In this document: positions 32,718-43,000 of the stretch, piece after piece
How the letters are laid out: every line of letters begins with the position of its first letter
How positions within the stretch are numbered: the first letter of the stretch is position 1
Assembly: GCA_002803225.1 (NCBI GenBank)
Contig: NXFV01000112.1
Location: 62,001-126,000 of the forward strand
DNA: 64,000 nucleotides
Source of the DNA: Gamarada debralockiae
Lineage: Eukaryota; Ascomycota; Leotiomycetes; Helotiales; Hyphodiscaceae
Direction: 5' to 3'
Program-made: the position numbers and the translations under genes
Notes under the pieces: model-generated
What the model was told of the DNA's origin: nothing
What the model saw: the letters and a program-made list of their open reading frames with translations, nothing else
Database searches by the model: none

Positions 32718-33162
32718 CTTGAGGTTCAAAAAAGCTGGCATCAAATTTGTGAAAATACTGAAAAGCTCTGGGTTTGAAAGTGGGAACGAGGAACCTGGAA
32801 GAACTATGAAGTCAAAGGAAAAGTGATTGAGTGGATAGGAAAGACCATGGCAGATATAATGAGAGAATAGAAGTAGGAGCGGATGAATTCTCATCTACCA
32901 GTGACTCAATTGATCAATCACATCAATGCGAAGTCGGAGAGAATGTCAAAAGGAAGGGCGCCGGCTGGTTCATCAATAATGTGGAGAGATCGAAAACCGA
33001 CGTCGAGCGATGATATGCGTCAGGGGGTGAATTTAGCGAGCGATTGCTATTTCCCTCCTAGCTTGATGATTCACAAATACATCCCGACTTCTTTTGAGCA
33101 AAAAGATACAAATCCAGCAATAACTACGACTCGATTACTATGAGAAGCTGCAACCTGCAGTC
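32718..33162. promoter_or_regulatory. Divergent promoter, Egt2-like / RQT4
   Basis: 445 bp between the two start codons. It includes a GAGCGATT word at 33038-33045, which is about 120 bp from the RQT4 start. No other clear element. Confidence 0.45.
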
Positions 33163-34713
33163 ATGTCTCTCACACAGCTCCGAAACCTCCTTCCCCTCCC
33201 CGACGAAGAGCTCCAGCAAGTTCTTGACTACGCAGGGACTCTTTCCAAGCAGGGAGCAGCAGACCACTTCAACGGCATCCTGGGAGAATCACCTCAATCA
33301 ATAGAATTCATATCCTCCTTCAACGCACGCCGAAAAGATCCTACATCCTCTTCACAGCCAGCACCGCAAGAAGATCTTTCCGCCGGCGTACCCAAACCCA
33401 CGAGGGGACCCAAGAAAAAGAAAGCTCCCCTCCACACGCCCGCACCCCGCCAAATACAAGACACCTACGCTGCGCAAGGCACGGCATACATCAAGAAGAA
33501 CGAAGACGACTATATCACCAAACGACCTCTCCCCCCTTCCTCATCATCAAATGCGAATAATGCATTCGCACTCAACCCCAAACCCGAAGCCATAAAAGCA
33601 CCCACCCCCAAACCACCACCTTCCGCCGCTGGTTCACTAATCTCCGATTTTAAATCGAAAAGTAACCCCACCTCGCGCAACGCCTCACGAACTTCCTCCC
33701 CCGCTCCCTCGTCCTCGAAAACGAAAGTCAACATCACAGGAGGAACATCTATGCATGGTGCCTCCACAGTATTGACGGAATTGGACGCAGCGATTCGTAC
33801 CTTGGAGATTAGCACGAATGCGAGTTTACTGGATAATGAGAAAAGGAAATGCAATTGTATAGGGACGAGACATCCGCTGTTGGCTGCTGCGCCAAATTGC
33901 TTGAGCTGTGGGAAGGTTATTTGTGTCAAGGAGGGTTTTGGACCTTGTACATTCTGTGGACAGCCGTTGTTGAGTGCAGTGGAAGTGCAGGGTATGATTC
34001 GAGAATTAAGGGAGGAGAGGGGGAGGGAGAAGATGGCTTTAGATGCCTCCTCTCATCGACGTGCTGAAGTCGCCAAAAAACCAGCACCCTTCACGACGCC
34101 TAGGGAAAATACAGATCTAAGTCCCGCCGAACTTAAGGCGAAGGAACATAGAGACAGATTACTAGGCTTCCAAGCCCAGAATGCGAGGAGGACAACAGTT
34201 CGAGACGAAGCAGCGGATTTCGAGACTCCGATAACCGGGGGAAGCAATATTTGGGCTAGTCCAGCGGAGAGAGCGAAGCAGTTGAAGAAACAGCAGAAAG
34301 TACTTGCCGAGCAGGAATGGAATGCTAGACCCGAGTATGAGAAGAGGAGACAGGTTGTTAGTATTGATTTGGTGAAGGGGAAGGTGGTTAAGAGGATGGG
34401 TGCTGTGGAGAGGCCGACGCAGGTAGAGAGTGAGAGTGAGGATGAGGTGGTGGAAGAGGTGCCGTTGAGTGAGGCGAGTGGGAATAAGGGGGTTGGGACG
34501 TTTAGTCAGAATCCGTTGCTTGGTGGGTTGATTAAACCTGTTTATGATGCTGGGAAGGGAAAGGAGAAAGAGCAGTCAGTTACATCGAGGACGAAGACTT
34601 GGCGCAGGGTACAGGATGATTTGGATGACAACGAAGCTGTCATCTTAGATGGAGGCGTTTATGGTGGGAAGACAATGGAGGGGAGTTTAGGGGATGAACC
34701 TGCATGCGGATAA
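33163..34713 (+). CDS. RQT4: Ribosome quality control trigger complex subunit Rqt4 (TRIP4/ASC-1 type zinc finger protein)
   Basis: Single exon, 516 aa. The diagnostic feature is the zf-C2HC5 domain at about residues 228-270: CNCIGTRHPLLAAAP, then CLSCGKVICVKEGFGPCTFC. It matches TRIP4/ASC-1 and yeast Rqt4, which with the helicase Slh1 (Rqt2) and Cue3 splits collided ribosomes (family knowledge). The N-terminus MSLTQLRNLLPLPDEELQQV and GTLSKQGAADHFNGILGESP is the conserved ubiquitin-associating helical region. Between them lies a Pro/Ser/Ala-rich linker with Lys runs. After the finger come PAELKAKEHRDRLLGFQAQN and AQQ-type charged helices. The terminal region contains a WRRVQDDLDDNEAVILDGG motif seen in homologues. 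Confidence 0.93.
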   Translation: MSLTQLRNLLPLPDEELQQVLDYAGTLSKQGAADHFNGILGESPQSIEFISSFNARRKDPTSSSQPAPQEDLSAGVPKPTRGPKKKKAPLHTPAPRQIQDTYAAQGTAYIKKNEDDYITKRPLPPSSSSNANNAFALNPKPEAIKAPTPKPPPSAAGSLISDFKSKSNPTSRNASRTSSPAPSSSKTKVNITGGTSMHGASTVLTELDAAIRTLEISTNASLLDNEKRKCNCIGTRHPLLAAAPNCLSCGKVICVKEGFGPCTFCGQPLLSAVEVQGMIRELREERGREKMALDASSHRRAEVAKKPAPFTTPRENTDLSPAELKAKEHRDRLLGFQAQNARRTTVRDEAADFETPITGGSNIWASPAERAKQLKKQQKVLAEQEWNARPEYEKRRQVVSIDLVKGKVVKRMGAVERPTQVESESEDEVVEEVPLSEASGNKGVGTFSQNPLLGGLIKPVYDAGKGKEKEQSVTSRTKTWRRVQDDLDDNEAVILDGGVYGGKTMEGSLGDEPACG

Positions 34714-35041
34714 ACAGAAGTCCTGGATAGATTTGGTTTTCTAGACATTATGATACCCAGTTTCCACTTTCTGGAAAGCCTCGGAGCGAGGACTCAGTTA
34801 CGCAAGAGCTCGAATAGAAGCAATGAATGTCAATAAGCCGCTTTAAGGCTTCAACCGTAAAAGAGATGAATAACCCAGAAGGTCAGAAGAGATGTGATAT
34901 CATTCCTACTATATTCATTTATCGTAAAGCCCTTGCAAAGCCCATCACATATCGCCATAAAAGCCAACTCAAAGCAAAAACCGGTCCTGCTGCCCATATT
35001 CCCAGCTTTCATATGTCCCCAGCTGCCACGTTTATGTACCC
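34714..35041. other. Convergent intergenic region
   Basis: 328 bp between two genes that end here; only 3' UTR sequence is expected. Confidence 0.6.
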
Positions 35042-35779
35042 TTAATCGCTACCGTCATCAAGTCCACGGCTCCGGCTTCGACTTCTCGAACCATGCCTAT
35101 GATGGTGATGATGATGGCCATGATGCGAGCTTCCACCATCACTCCCTCCATACCCCGGATACAAAGCACCAGGCTGTCCTCCATACTGCTGCTGCTGCTG
35201 CGCATACTGCTCCTCCTGCTTATGTTCCTTATGCTTCTTGTGCTGGTGTTCCAACGCATTCGCTCCAATGGCTCCAGCTACCGCTCCAGCTAAACTACCC
35301 AGTAATCCGCCTCCGACTTTGTGTGCGATGAATCCGCCAGATGCGCCGCCGACCAATGTTGCGCCAAGACCCTTTTCACCGTCTTGGCCTGGGCCATCGA
35401 ATCCTGCACCTTCTGGTCCGCCGGCTCCAGGAGCGGCGCCATATGGTGAAGAACCGCGGTTCTCGCCGTATGGGGGCTGGGATTGTGGGTGGGGCGGGCC
35501 TTGTTGGCCGTAGGGGGCTGGAGAGTGTGAGGGGGAGTGACCGCCGTAGTTCGGCTGGGGCGGATAGCCTTGTTGTGGTGGATAGCTTTGTTGGTAGGGA
35601 GGAGCACCGTAGGGTTGTTGGTTAGGGGGAGGGGTATTGGCGTAGTTTGGTGCGGGAGGGTATTGCTGGCCTCCTTGAGCGTAGTTGGGTTGAGGAGGAT
35701 ATTGCTGTTGGCCGTAGGGCTGTTGAGGGGGATAACCGCCCTGTTGCTGACCACTGCCGTAGTAATCGTTACCGGACAT
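35042..35779 (-). CDS. PYGQ-rich glycine-zipper (2TM) protein with a poly-His tail
   Basis: Single exon, 245 aa. Residues 1-120 are a low-complexity stretch of PQGY type (QQQGGYPPQQPYGQQQYPPQ and many PPQPNYG units). Residues 136-170 form a glycine zipper, LGATLVGGASGGFIAHKVGG then LLGSLAGAVAGAIGANALE, two short Gly/Ala-spaced hydrophobic segments expected to pack as a membrane hairpin. The tail has HQHKKHKEHKQEEQYAQ, a run of His (HHGHHHHHHRH) and an SR repeat (RSRSRSRG). Proteins of this layout are common in fungi and of unknown function; membrane association is inferred. The gene is divergent from the ELO-like gene with over 900 bp between them. Confidence 0.85.
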   Translation of the reverse strand: MSGNDYYGSGQQQGGYPPQQPYGQQQYPPQPNYAQGGQQYPPAPNYANTPPPNQQPYGAPPYQQSYPPQQGYPPQPNYGGHSPSHSPAPYGQQGPPHPQSQPPYGENRGSSPYGAAPGAGGPEGAGFDGPGQDGEKGLGATLVGGASGGFIAHKVGGGLLGSLAGAVAGAIGANALEHQHKKHKEHKQEEQYAQQQQQYGGQPGALYPGYGGSDGGSSHHGHHHHHHRHGSRSRSRSRGLDDGSD

Positions 35780-36100
35780 TGTGAAGTGTTGCGCTTGATG
35801 AGAGGTTGATGGAAGTTAACGTTTGAGGTTGGTTGAAGAGAAGGTGAGAAATGAGAAGAGATGAAGTTGCTCTTAATATAAGCCGTGCCGTCGCGCCACA
35901 GCTTACCTGGTAGTGAATGGAGTCGAGCTGACTTACGTTCCTAGCGGAAGTGAGGGGTCGGTTGGACGTAAAGTGCTACAACCCTTGTGACGCACGTCAG
36001 ACGCCGAATGCAGATGCTTTAGTGACAGATGGCTGCTTCAACATTTCCAACCCCATGTCTTCGGCGCATGATGGGTCTGTGGCTGTGAGGGATGGTCTTC

Positions 36101-36130
36101 TCGCGAAGTCGCGAAGTCGCGAAGTCGCGA
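36101..36130. repeat. Tandem TCGCGAAG octamer
   Basis: Three perfect TCGCGAAG units followed by TCGCGA. Each unit contains the self-complementary TCGCGA, giving four palindromic hexamers at 8-bp phasing. Confidence 0.95.
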
Positions 36131-36553
36131 TATCCTGGACCCGCTGAAATCCGAACGAACTCTTGTGGCGTGCAAGGCTGAGTTCTCTTTGCGGGCCCGC
36201 CGAGAGCCTCCTTGGTAGATGTGGAATTGATGGAGTAATGAAGTGAGGCGCATACGGACGAGCTGCTGCTTCGTACATCCCTTATTGAGGAGCCTGAAGC
36301 GTGTAGAAGCAGGCCAAGAGATGCCGGCTGTGCAACAGGCAGGCGCAAGCGACGACGTGTTCACGATGACGAAATCTTTGCCATTTTCAAAGTTACTCAA
36401 TTCCCTGATTGAAGGGTTTCTGATTAGGAAGCCATATTTTTGAGGGAAGTTCCCGATGACATCCGTCGTCGACTGCTGACTCCTCCGGCCACTTTCAACC
36501 AACATAATTCAGATCTTTTCTATTGTCGATTCGGTGCTATTTCTATTTTATAC

Positions 36554-36573
36554 CACGTGACGTTAGTCACGTG
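36554..36573. promoter_or_regulatory. CACGTGAC palindrome upstream of the ELO-like gene
   Basis: CACGTGAC, spacer GTTA, GTCACGTG: a perfect 8-bp inverted repeat containing two E-boxes, 136 bp before the ATG of the ELO-like gene. It is suited to a cooperative bHLH site; factor and function are inferred. Confidence 0.6.
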
Positions 36574-36708
36574 ATGAGATTGAACGAAGGAATTAGCAGT
36601 ACTTTCACCGGGTGACTCACAACGTCCTGTATTTCTTCTGTTGCATCTATACCATCAAAAACACACTAGTTCTCCCCTATCTCTAGCTCCAAGTATCAAG
36701 CTATCAGC

Positions 36709-37485
36709 ATGTCTTCAAGCGTGACCACTGTCCTATCCTCCCCCTATCTCCTCTACTCAACGTCTCTCACCGCTTTCATCATCGCACGTCTCATAATCCG
36801 CCGCGTCAAAAATAAAGGACCCGTATCATTCGCGGGAACCTTAACCAAATACAACAGCATCTTCTACTCCATTGCCTCACTCCTCCTCTGCCTGGCTATC
36901 ACCTACTCATTCTGGATCGACCTATCCCAGACCTATCACCTATCCTTTGAATCAAACATCTGTTCCCCTTCCCTCTCAGTCTATGATCTGATACTCCGGT
37001 ATATATACCATGCATCCAAAATCTATGAATACGTCGATATCTTCAACATCCTCGCCTCAGGGGGAATTGTAAACGCACATTTCGGGTTCCATCACTTCAC
37101 CGTACCCTTCCCTCACCCTTCTCTCCCTTCACACTAACACAAAACCCAGACGCCCTACCTAACCCACTTCCGCGTCCTCAAGCATCCCACAGGCTGGAAG
37201 ATCTTCGCCTTCCTCAACACGCTGCACCACGCATTCATGTACGCCTATTTCGGTGGCGCGACGATCTTTTCGGAGATTTTGCCTGTGACGGGGTGTTTGC
37301 AGCTTGCTGTTGGGATTTTGGGGGAGTTGTTTGTGATTTGGAAGGGCTGCGTGGGGAAAGATGCACTGTGGGCGAATAGATTGGCGGTATTTTTGCTCGG
37401 TACTTACGCGGTGTTGTTTTCTAGTGATTTGAGGGAAAGGGGGAAGGGGAAGGAAAAGGAGAGAGTGGGGGAGAAGGAGGACTAG
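36709..37485 (+). CDS. ELO-family-like polytopic membrane protein
   Basis: Two exons, 36709-37101 and 37150-37485 (48-nt intron GTACCC..ACCCAG), 242 aa. Hydrophobic segments near residues 10-27, 45-65, 120-128, 150-165, 175-190 and 200-215 indicate a multi-pass ER-type protein. YHASKIYEYVDIFNILASGG corresponds to the ELO signature 'ASKxxEFxDTxFxxL'. NAHFGFHHFT followed by TPYLTHFRVL occupies the place of the HxxHH box, and LNTLHHAFMYAYFGG the 'NSxVHxxMYxYY' segment. These support descent from fatty-acid elongases. However, the His box reads HxxxHH, one residue longer, and the protein is short, so elongase activity is doubtful. The tail is a Lys/Glu-rich cytosolic end. Confidence 0.75.
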
Positions 37486-37777
37486 GTGCGTGAGGTTGTG
37501 TTGGGAGGAAGGGACGTGGGAAGAACGAGGAAGTGGTTGAAGAGAAAGAGTAGGTTGGTAGGAAGCGTTGATGTTGGCCAACGGCGAGGATATGGATGAT
37601 GATGTCGTGATGATGAGGTGTTGTAGTCTATGGAAGAGAAATCTATCGTGTCTAGTGCAAGAGACGAATGTCTGTAGATGTACACTTGATGACAGAAACC
37701 CACTTATGTGACAATTCAGTAGGAACTCAATGAGCCCTGTGCAAAACCTTCAAGACAAATGTCAAAGTGCGGAATCT

Positions 37778-38590
37778 TCAAAGTCGCCGTCTTCTGCCTC
37801 CCATTCCTCCCACCAGATCCTCCAAGTCATAACAAGCCGGCAATGCGTAAAGATCCGCATCCTGTACGATATCATTGCTTCGCTCTAACATCTCCATCAT
37901 TTCCGGCCTCAGCAACTCTTCTTCGAGAATGCTCTCCCAATCCTCAACGTACGGTGGCTGGTAGTGATAAGGCCTTGGACGGCGGTCTAAGTGATCGAGA
38001 CTGTAATTGCTCCCTCGCAGCGACGGTGTTCGAGATCCTCCTCCTAACCCCAACCCAAGACCCATACCCATTCCTCCTGGTAAAAACGGTCGTCCGCCTC
38101 CCAGCCGATCACGAGAGCACATTCCGCCGACACCAAGTTCGTGACGAAGGTAAGGACTGTCCCGAGGATCTATAAAAGCAGCATCCAGCCCTCCACCCAG
38201 GAGTGGAGATCCTCTGCTCCCTAGCTCGTCAAAACGACCTCCTCGCACTGGTACCCGACCTCCCAAACCTCCTCCCATACCTCCCAACAGCAGGCCGCCT
38301 CCTCCGCCAAGATCACCACCGCCAAGATTAAACCCGCCCATCGAATTTGGCCTCCGATGATGAATTGGAGAATCATCCAGTCGAACACGTCCTTCTCTTC
38401 CCCACCCAAATCGTTCGCCATCTCTGCCACAATGGTTATGTGAGCCGTGCAGTGGCCCTCTTCCCCCTCCCAGGCCACCACAGCCCATTTCACCCAGTAG
38501 TGAGTCTCGATTGCAGGCTCCTAATCGTCCATGGTCCATCCCATGGCATCTATGGCTGTGATGGCCATGGTGACCTAATCTCGAATGCAT
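37778..38590 (-). CDS. Glycine/His-rich hypothetical protein
   Basis: Single-exon 270-aa ORF. The first 200 residues are a low-complexity mix of Gly, Arg, His and Leu (MHSRLGHHGHHSHRCHGMDH, GGGLLLGGMGGGLGGRVPV, GMGMGLGLGLGGGSRTPSL). The last 70 are acidic and ordered-looking: YVEDWESILEEELLRPEMME then MLERSNDIVQDADLYALP. The contrast suggests a disordered RGG-like body with a conserved acidic helix. No family was recognised. It is convergent with the ELO-like gene (292 bp apart). Extra upstream exons are possible. Confidence 0.6.
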   Translation of the reverse strand: MHSRLGHHGHHSHRCHGMDHGRLGACNRDSLLGEMGCGGLGGGRGPLHGSHNHCGRDGERFGWGREGRVRLDDSPIHHRRPNSMGGFNLGGGDLGGGGGLLLGGMGGGLGGRVPVRGGRFDELGSRGSPLLGGGLDAAFIDPRDSPYLRHELGVGGMCSRDRLGGGRPFLPGGMGMGLGLGLGGGSRTPSLRGSNYSLDHLDRRPRPYHYQPPYVEDWESILEEELLRPEMMEMLERSNDIVQDADLYALPACYDLEDLVGGMGGRRRRL

Positions 38591-40072
38591 ACTGTGCGGC
38601 TGATTTTGGAGTCCTCACAATGAGTTGATTCTGTTGGGACAAATGGCTGTACCACAAAATATAAATGTGGAAGTTATGTATTTGTACAACAAAGATGAGT
38701 GGGACAAACAATATGACTTGTATCACTCGGCTGATTTCAAATTAACAGGAAGGAGAGAACATAAGTACCTGAACAAAATCGCATCCCACAAACTTACTGC
38801 GGTCCATGAATGCCAGCGGCCATTCAGCTGTGAGTCAAGTGAGGGGTTTCCATACTGATAGGAGAGTTTCTCATGATCTGCAGACAAAGGATGTTTGCTT
38901 GCTCGTGAGCTGTAACCAACAAACCAATACTTGTCCAATGTGGTCGATCAGAAGTACTTTGTGCTCTGGTGCAACTCATTATGCGTGAATTAGTGGCGCG
39001 GATATGTCGTGTTTGACCAGAGAAAGAAGGGCAGGAGGTGAAATGGCGGAGATGGAGGGTAGAGCTGAGGCCAGACTCGCTGAACAATAAAGTAGCAAAC
39101 AAAATGAGGCCATTTCGTGGGCGTCTCAACCATGTACCATTCGGAAAGCCTGGATTCATGCCGTCGAGGTACGATAGTCTGCTGAGCTCCAGACGGGAAG
39201 AGGCACCGACGGGAAGTGATTCGCCATCTGAAGGAAGACACGGACAGCCCCGCAGTTGGAGTCGGCTTCTTCGTAATGCAAAATGCAGGCTATCCAGGCA
39301 TCAACCAGAATATACCTAGGGCAGGCACGAAGATTCAAGGCCATCGATTCTCATCCTGAACAAGTCATTCTTGCTCAGATGGTTGCTGACCTCGTCTTAA
39401 AGGACTGAAATGGCCTTACCTCCTGGTAATGAGAGATTACCTTAACGAAGTCCTGACGCGTGGTTCAACCGCGGGCTCCCGATTTCGAATCGTCTATGAT
39501 GTACTTGTATGATGTTCTTGTACTCTCGCAGCTCGCCCGTAGCCGTGTCTTTGGTCACCTACTCTACTTCATCGAGGTCATGAAGCAGCTCACAATTGTT
39601 ATTTATCGAAAGGCCCGATTTAGCACCCTACTGTGAGAAATGGAGAAGAGAGGAAACCAAATAAAAGCAACGTCGCCAAAATCGAAAAGCGAAGCCCCCC
39701 CAGTCGCGTGCCCTGAAATCGTCGTGTTCCTGATTGACGACGAGCCGCGCCAGGCTTCTTCAGGCACTTAGGCTAGCCTCTTCTAGAAGTTCGAGCTTGC
39801 CCTCTCTGAAATCTTTCAACTTCGTCTCTCCCAGACACCTGTCGACCACCAAGACCTCCACCAACCATAAATCTACGTGATCCTATACAATCGAATTACC
39901 TACCTACGCGCAATCCCAGATAATAATCTGAATCCCTAAAACACACCCACACAATCTCGAACTTCGAACTCTTTTCCAATTCTATCCTCGCGTCAGTCGA
40001 ACAGCGCGACTTCTCCTTCCTTTGTAACACCAAATCTTGTGCCTGCGATATTCAGCCAGCTTGCGATCAATT
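38591..40072. other. 1.5 kb upstream of the GYF gene
   Basis: Promoter and leader of the GYF-domain gene and upstream region of the Gly-rich gene. The 250 bp before 40073 is C/T- and A-rich leader-like sequence. Short frames on both strands lack support; no RNA gene was recognised. Confidence 0.5.
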
Positions 40073-43000
40073 ATGCCTTCACACCAACCGTCCTTTGCGG
40101 CTGCCGCATCTGGTGCTGCGGGAAGTCGCGATACTCGAACCGGAAGGGGCGATGGACGAGGAAGCGGAGACTGGTAAGTAAAAGCATCCTTCTTGGACCT
40201 TCTACCATGGTCAACACTGCATACCTTCATTCACTGGCTCCGAGCTTTACCTTCATATGCTATTGTATTCATAAATCCCTCTACTCTACCAAACTCGCTC
40301 GTTTCTCCAACCCGATATCATCATACCTTTGGACAATCTCCTAAACCCCTCTCCTCTAGAGGACGCATCTCTCTTAAGGTCTTGGCTGATCATACGAAAA
40401 CTAGGCCTCGTTCTCAACGGAATGGAGCGATACTTTCACGACGTCAATCCAGCACTCCGCATGGTCAATCATCCCAATCCGATTCTACGATCCAACCAAG
40501 TGCGGAGACACAAGACCCTCAGCCACAGGTGAACTCGTCATACGAACCTTCGATAGACACTCGTTATTCCAAAGAAACGCTCCTTGATATTCTCAAAGCA
40601 CAAACGAACTCAGATGCGGCAAATAGCGATGTCTCTAGACTCTTTTCCGAAACTTGGAATCCCGGTCTTTCAAATGGCACAAATGGTCGCGGATGGGGCA
40701 AGACTCATGATGGCAGAGACAATCATGGACCAAATATTTGCTGGGATCCAAGTGGCAGTGTGCAACCAATCAGTCTCGAAGAGATGACGGAGGTGGAGAG
40801 AAATGTTAGTTCTCCAACATACTTTACTATCACATTGCTAACTGCTACCAGACCTTCGCTAGCGACGTCAACTCTCCACTGAAGCCACCGCTCCAAAATT
40901 TGAACAAGGACCCGAATGCGCAGGGAGGTGCGAATGGACGCAAGGCATCGATATCTCATGGACAAAACTCCAACAACTTTGGTCTTTCTTCGCCAGCTTC
41001 GAGCAGACCAACCACTGCCCGTCGACAGGCAACAAGCGACTCGATAACTGGCTTAGGATCCCCCGCTGGTACTGGACGATTCTTTAGAGACGAGTCTTCT
41101 CCGTTCTTGACCCGCCGACCCACGGACTTGAAGGATGCTAGTGATGATCGAGCTGAGGATGCAAAGAATAGCACGCCCTTCGGAGGTCTCGTGCGCAGTA
41201 ATACTGCTGGGAGCGTTCTAGGCAACGGACCGGCATCTCCTTGGGGTGCTACGCCTGCGAGTGCAACTATGTCTCCAATGGGAAATTTTGGTAGCTTTGC
41301 GATGCCAGGATCTTCGACCAATCAGGCTCCTCCTAGTGACAAGCGGCCAGCGTATGGGACTACGAGAGGAGAAAGTCGTTTTGCGCAATTGATGCCCAAA
41401 GACAGCTCAGAAGATATGTCATCGAAGGCTGGAGACAGAACATGGAGACCCAGACCACGAACCGATACGGATCCATTTGGTGACGATGTTCCCTCTGGTA
41501 GCGCTGCCTTGGGTGGTGGACAAGATACTAGTCCTCTAAACTCTCAGCGCAGAGCTCCAGGCCTCGATACGCCAACCCGGGGGGTGTCTGGTGATTTTGG
41601 AATGTCCGAAATGCCTGGCTTTCGTGGACAAAGCCATCAGACCCCACAAGGACAGCACGTCGACAACGATCCTATGAGTCCTTCCGACACAAATCCTTAC
41701 CGCAGCCCTCCTGAAGATAGGAATGATCGTGATGATGAGAGTTATGATGGCGAGTCTCTTCAACATGGCCGTGGACAGGGCTTGGGCGGTATTCCAGAGC
41801 ATGCTCCGAATTTATTTGGCAATATCCCGAGAACATTCTCTGGCGCACCGTTTGATGGCAGCGACCGTAGTCAGACCTCAAGTGCCGGTGCTCAAAAAGG
41901 GTTCCCTTCCCTAGGCGGAATCTCATCTCTCAGTGGCCTTGGGGGCATGGGTGGTTGGCCGACAAGCGGGAATCCGAGTGCCACTCCGGATCGTGAAAAT
42001 CGTTCTGGATTTTCAGGTGCATTCGGAAATTCCATCTTTTCTCCCATGGGAGACCTACAATCTCCCGGTCTCAGTGGTGGACTAGGTGGCATTTTCGGCC
42101 AGCCTGGCAATACAGTGGGACGTGGTAGCAAGCTAGGATCTTTGTTCCCTGCTGCAATGCAAGCACAGATGCAAGGCAATGAGAACGACAATCCAACCGA
42201 TGGAGGAGATATGAGACAGAGTAGTGCCTTTGGCGCCATCGGTCGGAATACTTTCCCTCCTTCTCGTGATACGGACAGTCCTATGCGAGCAGGCAGAGGT
42301 ATATTTGACGATATGTTTGCTCAAGCCGAGAACTCTCGAAACCAAGGCCCTTTCTCATCATCCGATGCGACTCAAGGACAGACAGCAACTTCCTTCCCAC
42401 AGTCCTCTGCCCAGCCCAATTACCAGCAGTCTCAAACCGGATCCGACTCGGCATCTAACCAGCTTCCTGCAGCACAGCAACGAATGATGGTAATGCCGGA
42501 CAGGATGAGATGGGTTTACCTTGATCCACATGGTCAGGTTCAAGGTCCTTGGTCTGGTCTCGAAATGCACGATTGGTACAAAGCATCGTTCTTCACTGCG
42601 GATCTTTCTGTCAGAAAACTCGAGGATACTGAATTCGAGCCTCTGGGCCAATTGATTCGCCGTATTGGTAATTCACGCGAGCCATTCCTCGTCCCTCAAA
42701 TTGGCATTCCACACGGTCCACCCTCAACTCAAGCCGCCACGCCATTCGCTCCAGCCGCAGCAGCTCCTGGAAGCGGAGCTCAGCCTGGCACTGTTCTACC
42801 TCCTTTTGCTGGAGCTTTTCCAAGTTTTGGCACTACGCTGACTGCAGAGCAGCAGAACAACCTGGAGAGACGCAAGCAGGAAGAGCAGTATCTCATGGCT
42901 CGTCAAAGAGAGTTCCTTGCTCAACAGCAGGTGAACATGAAGCAAATGCAGATGACAGGGCTTCCAGCTTCACTTCACCACCAAGGAAGCGCAGGCAGTT

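Larger units (their letters stand above)
35780..36708. other. Divergent intergenic region with palindromes
   Basis: About 930 bp with no credible exon; the minus-strand frames of 93-155 codons overlap one another and lack motifs. It holds the TCGCGAAG tandem repeat at 36101-36130 and the CACGTGAC palindrome at 36554-36573. Confidence 0.55.

Noticed and set aside
35093..35300. ATGATG-rich plus-strand ORF (Met/Leu-rich)
   Set aside because: Antisense of the poly-His and Gln codons of the glycine-zipper gene.
39400..39500. TTCGAATC-like T-loop suggesting a tRNA
   Set aside because: No matching acceptor or anticodon stem could be formed; similar words at 12392 and 13013 also fail. No tRNA, rRNA or CRISPR array was found in the window.
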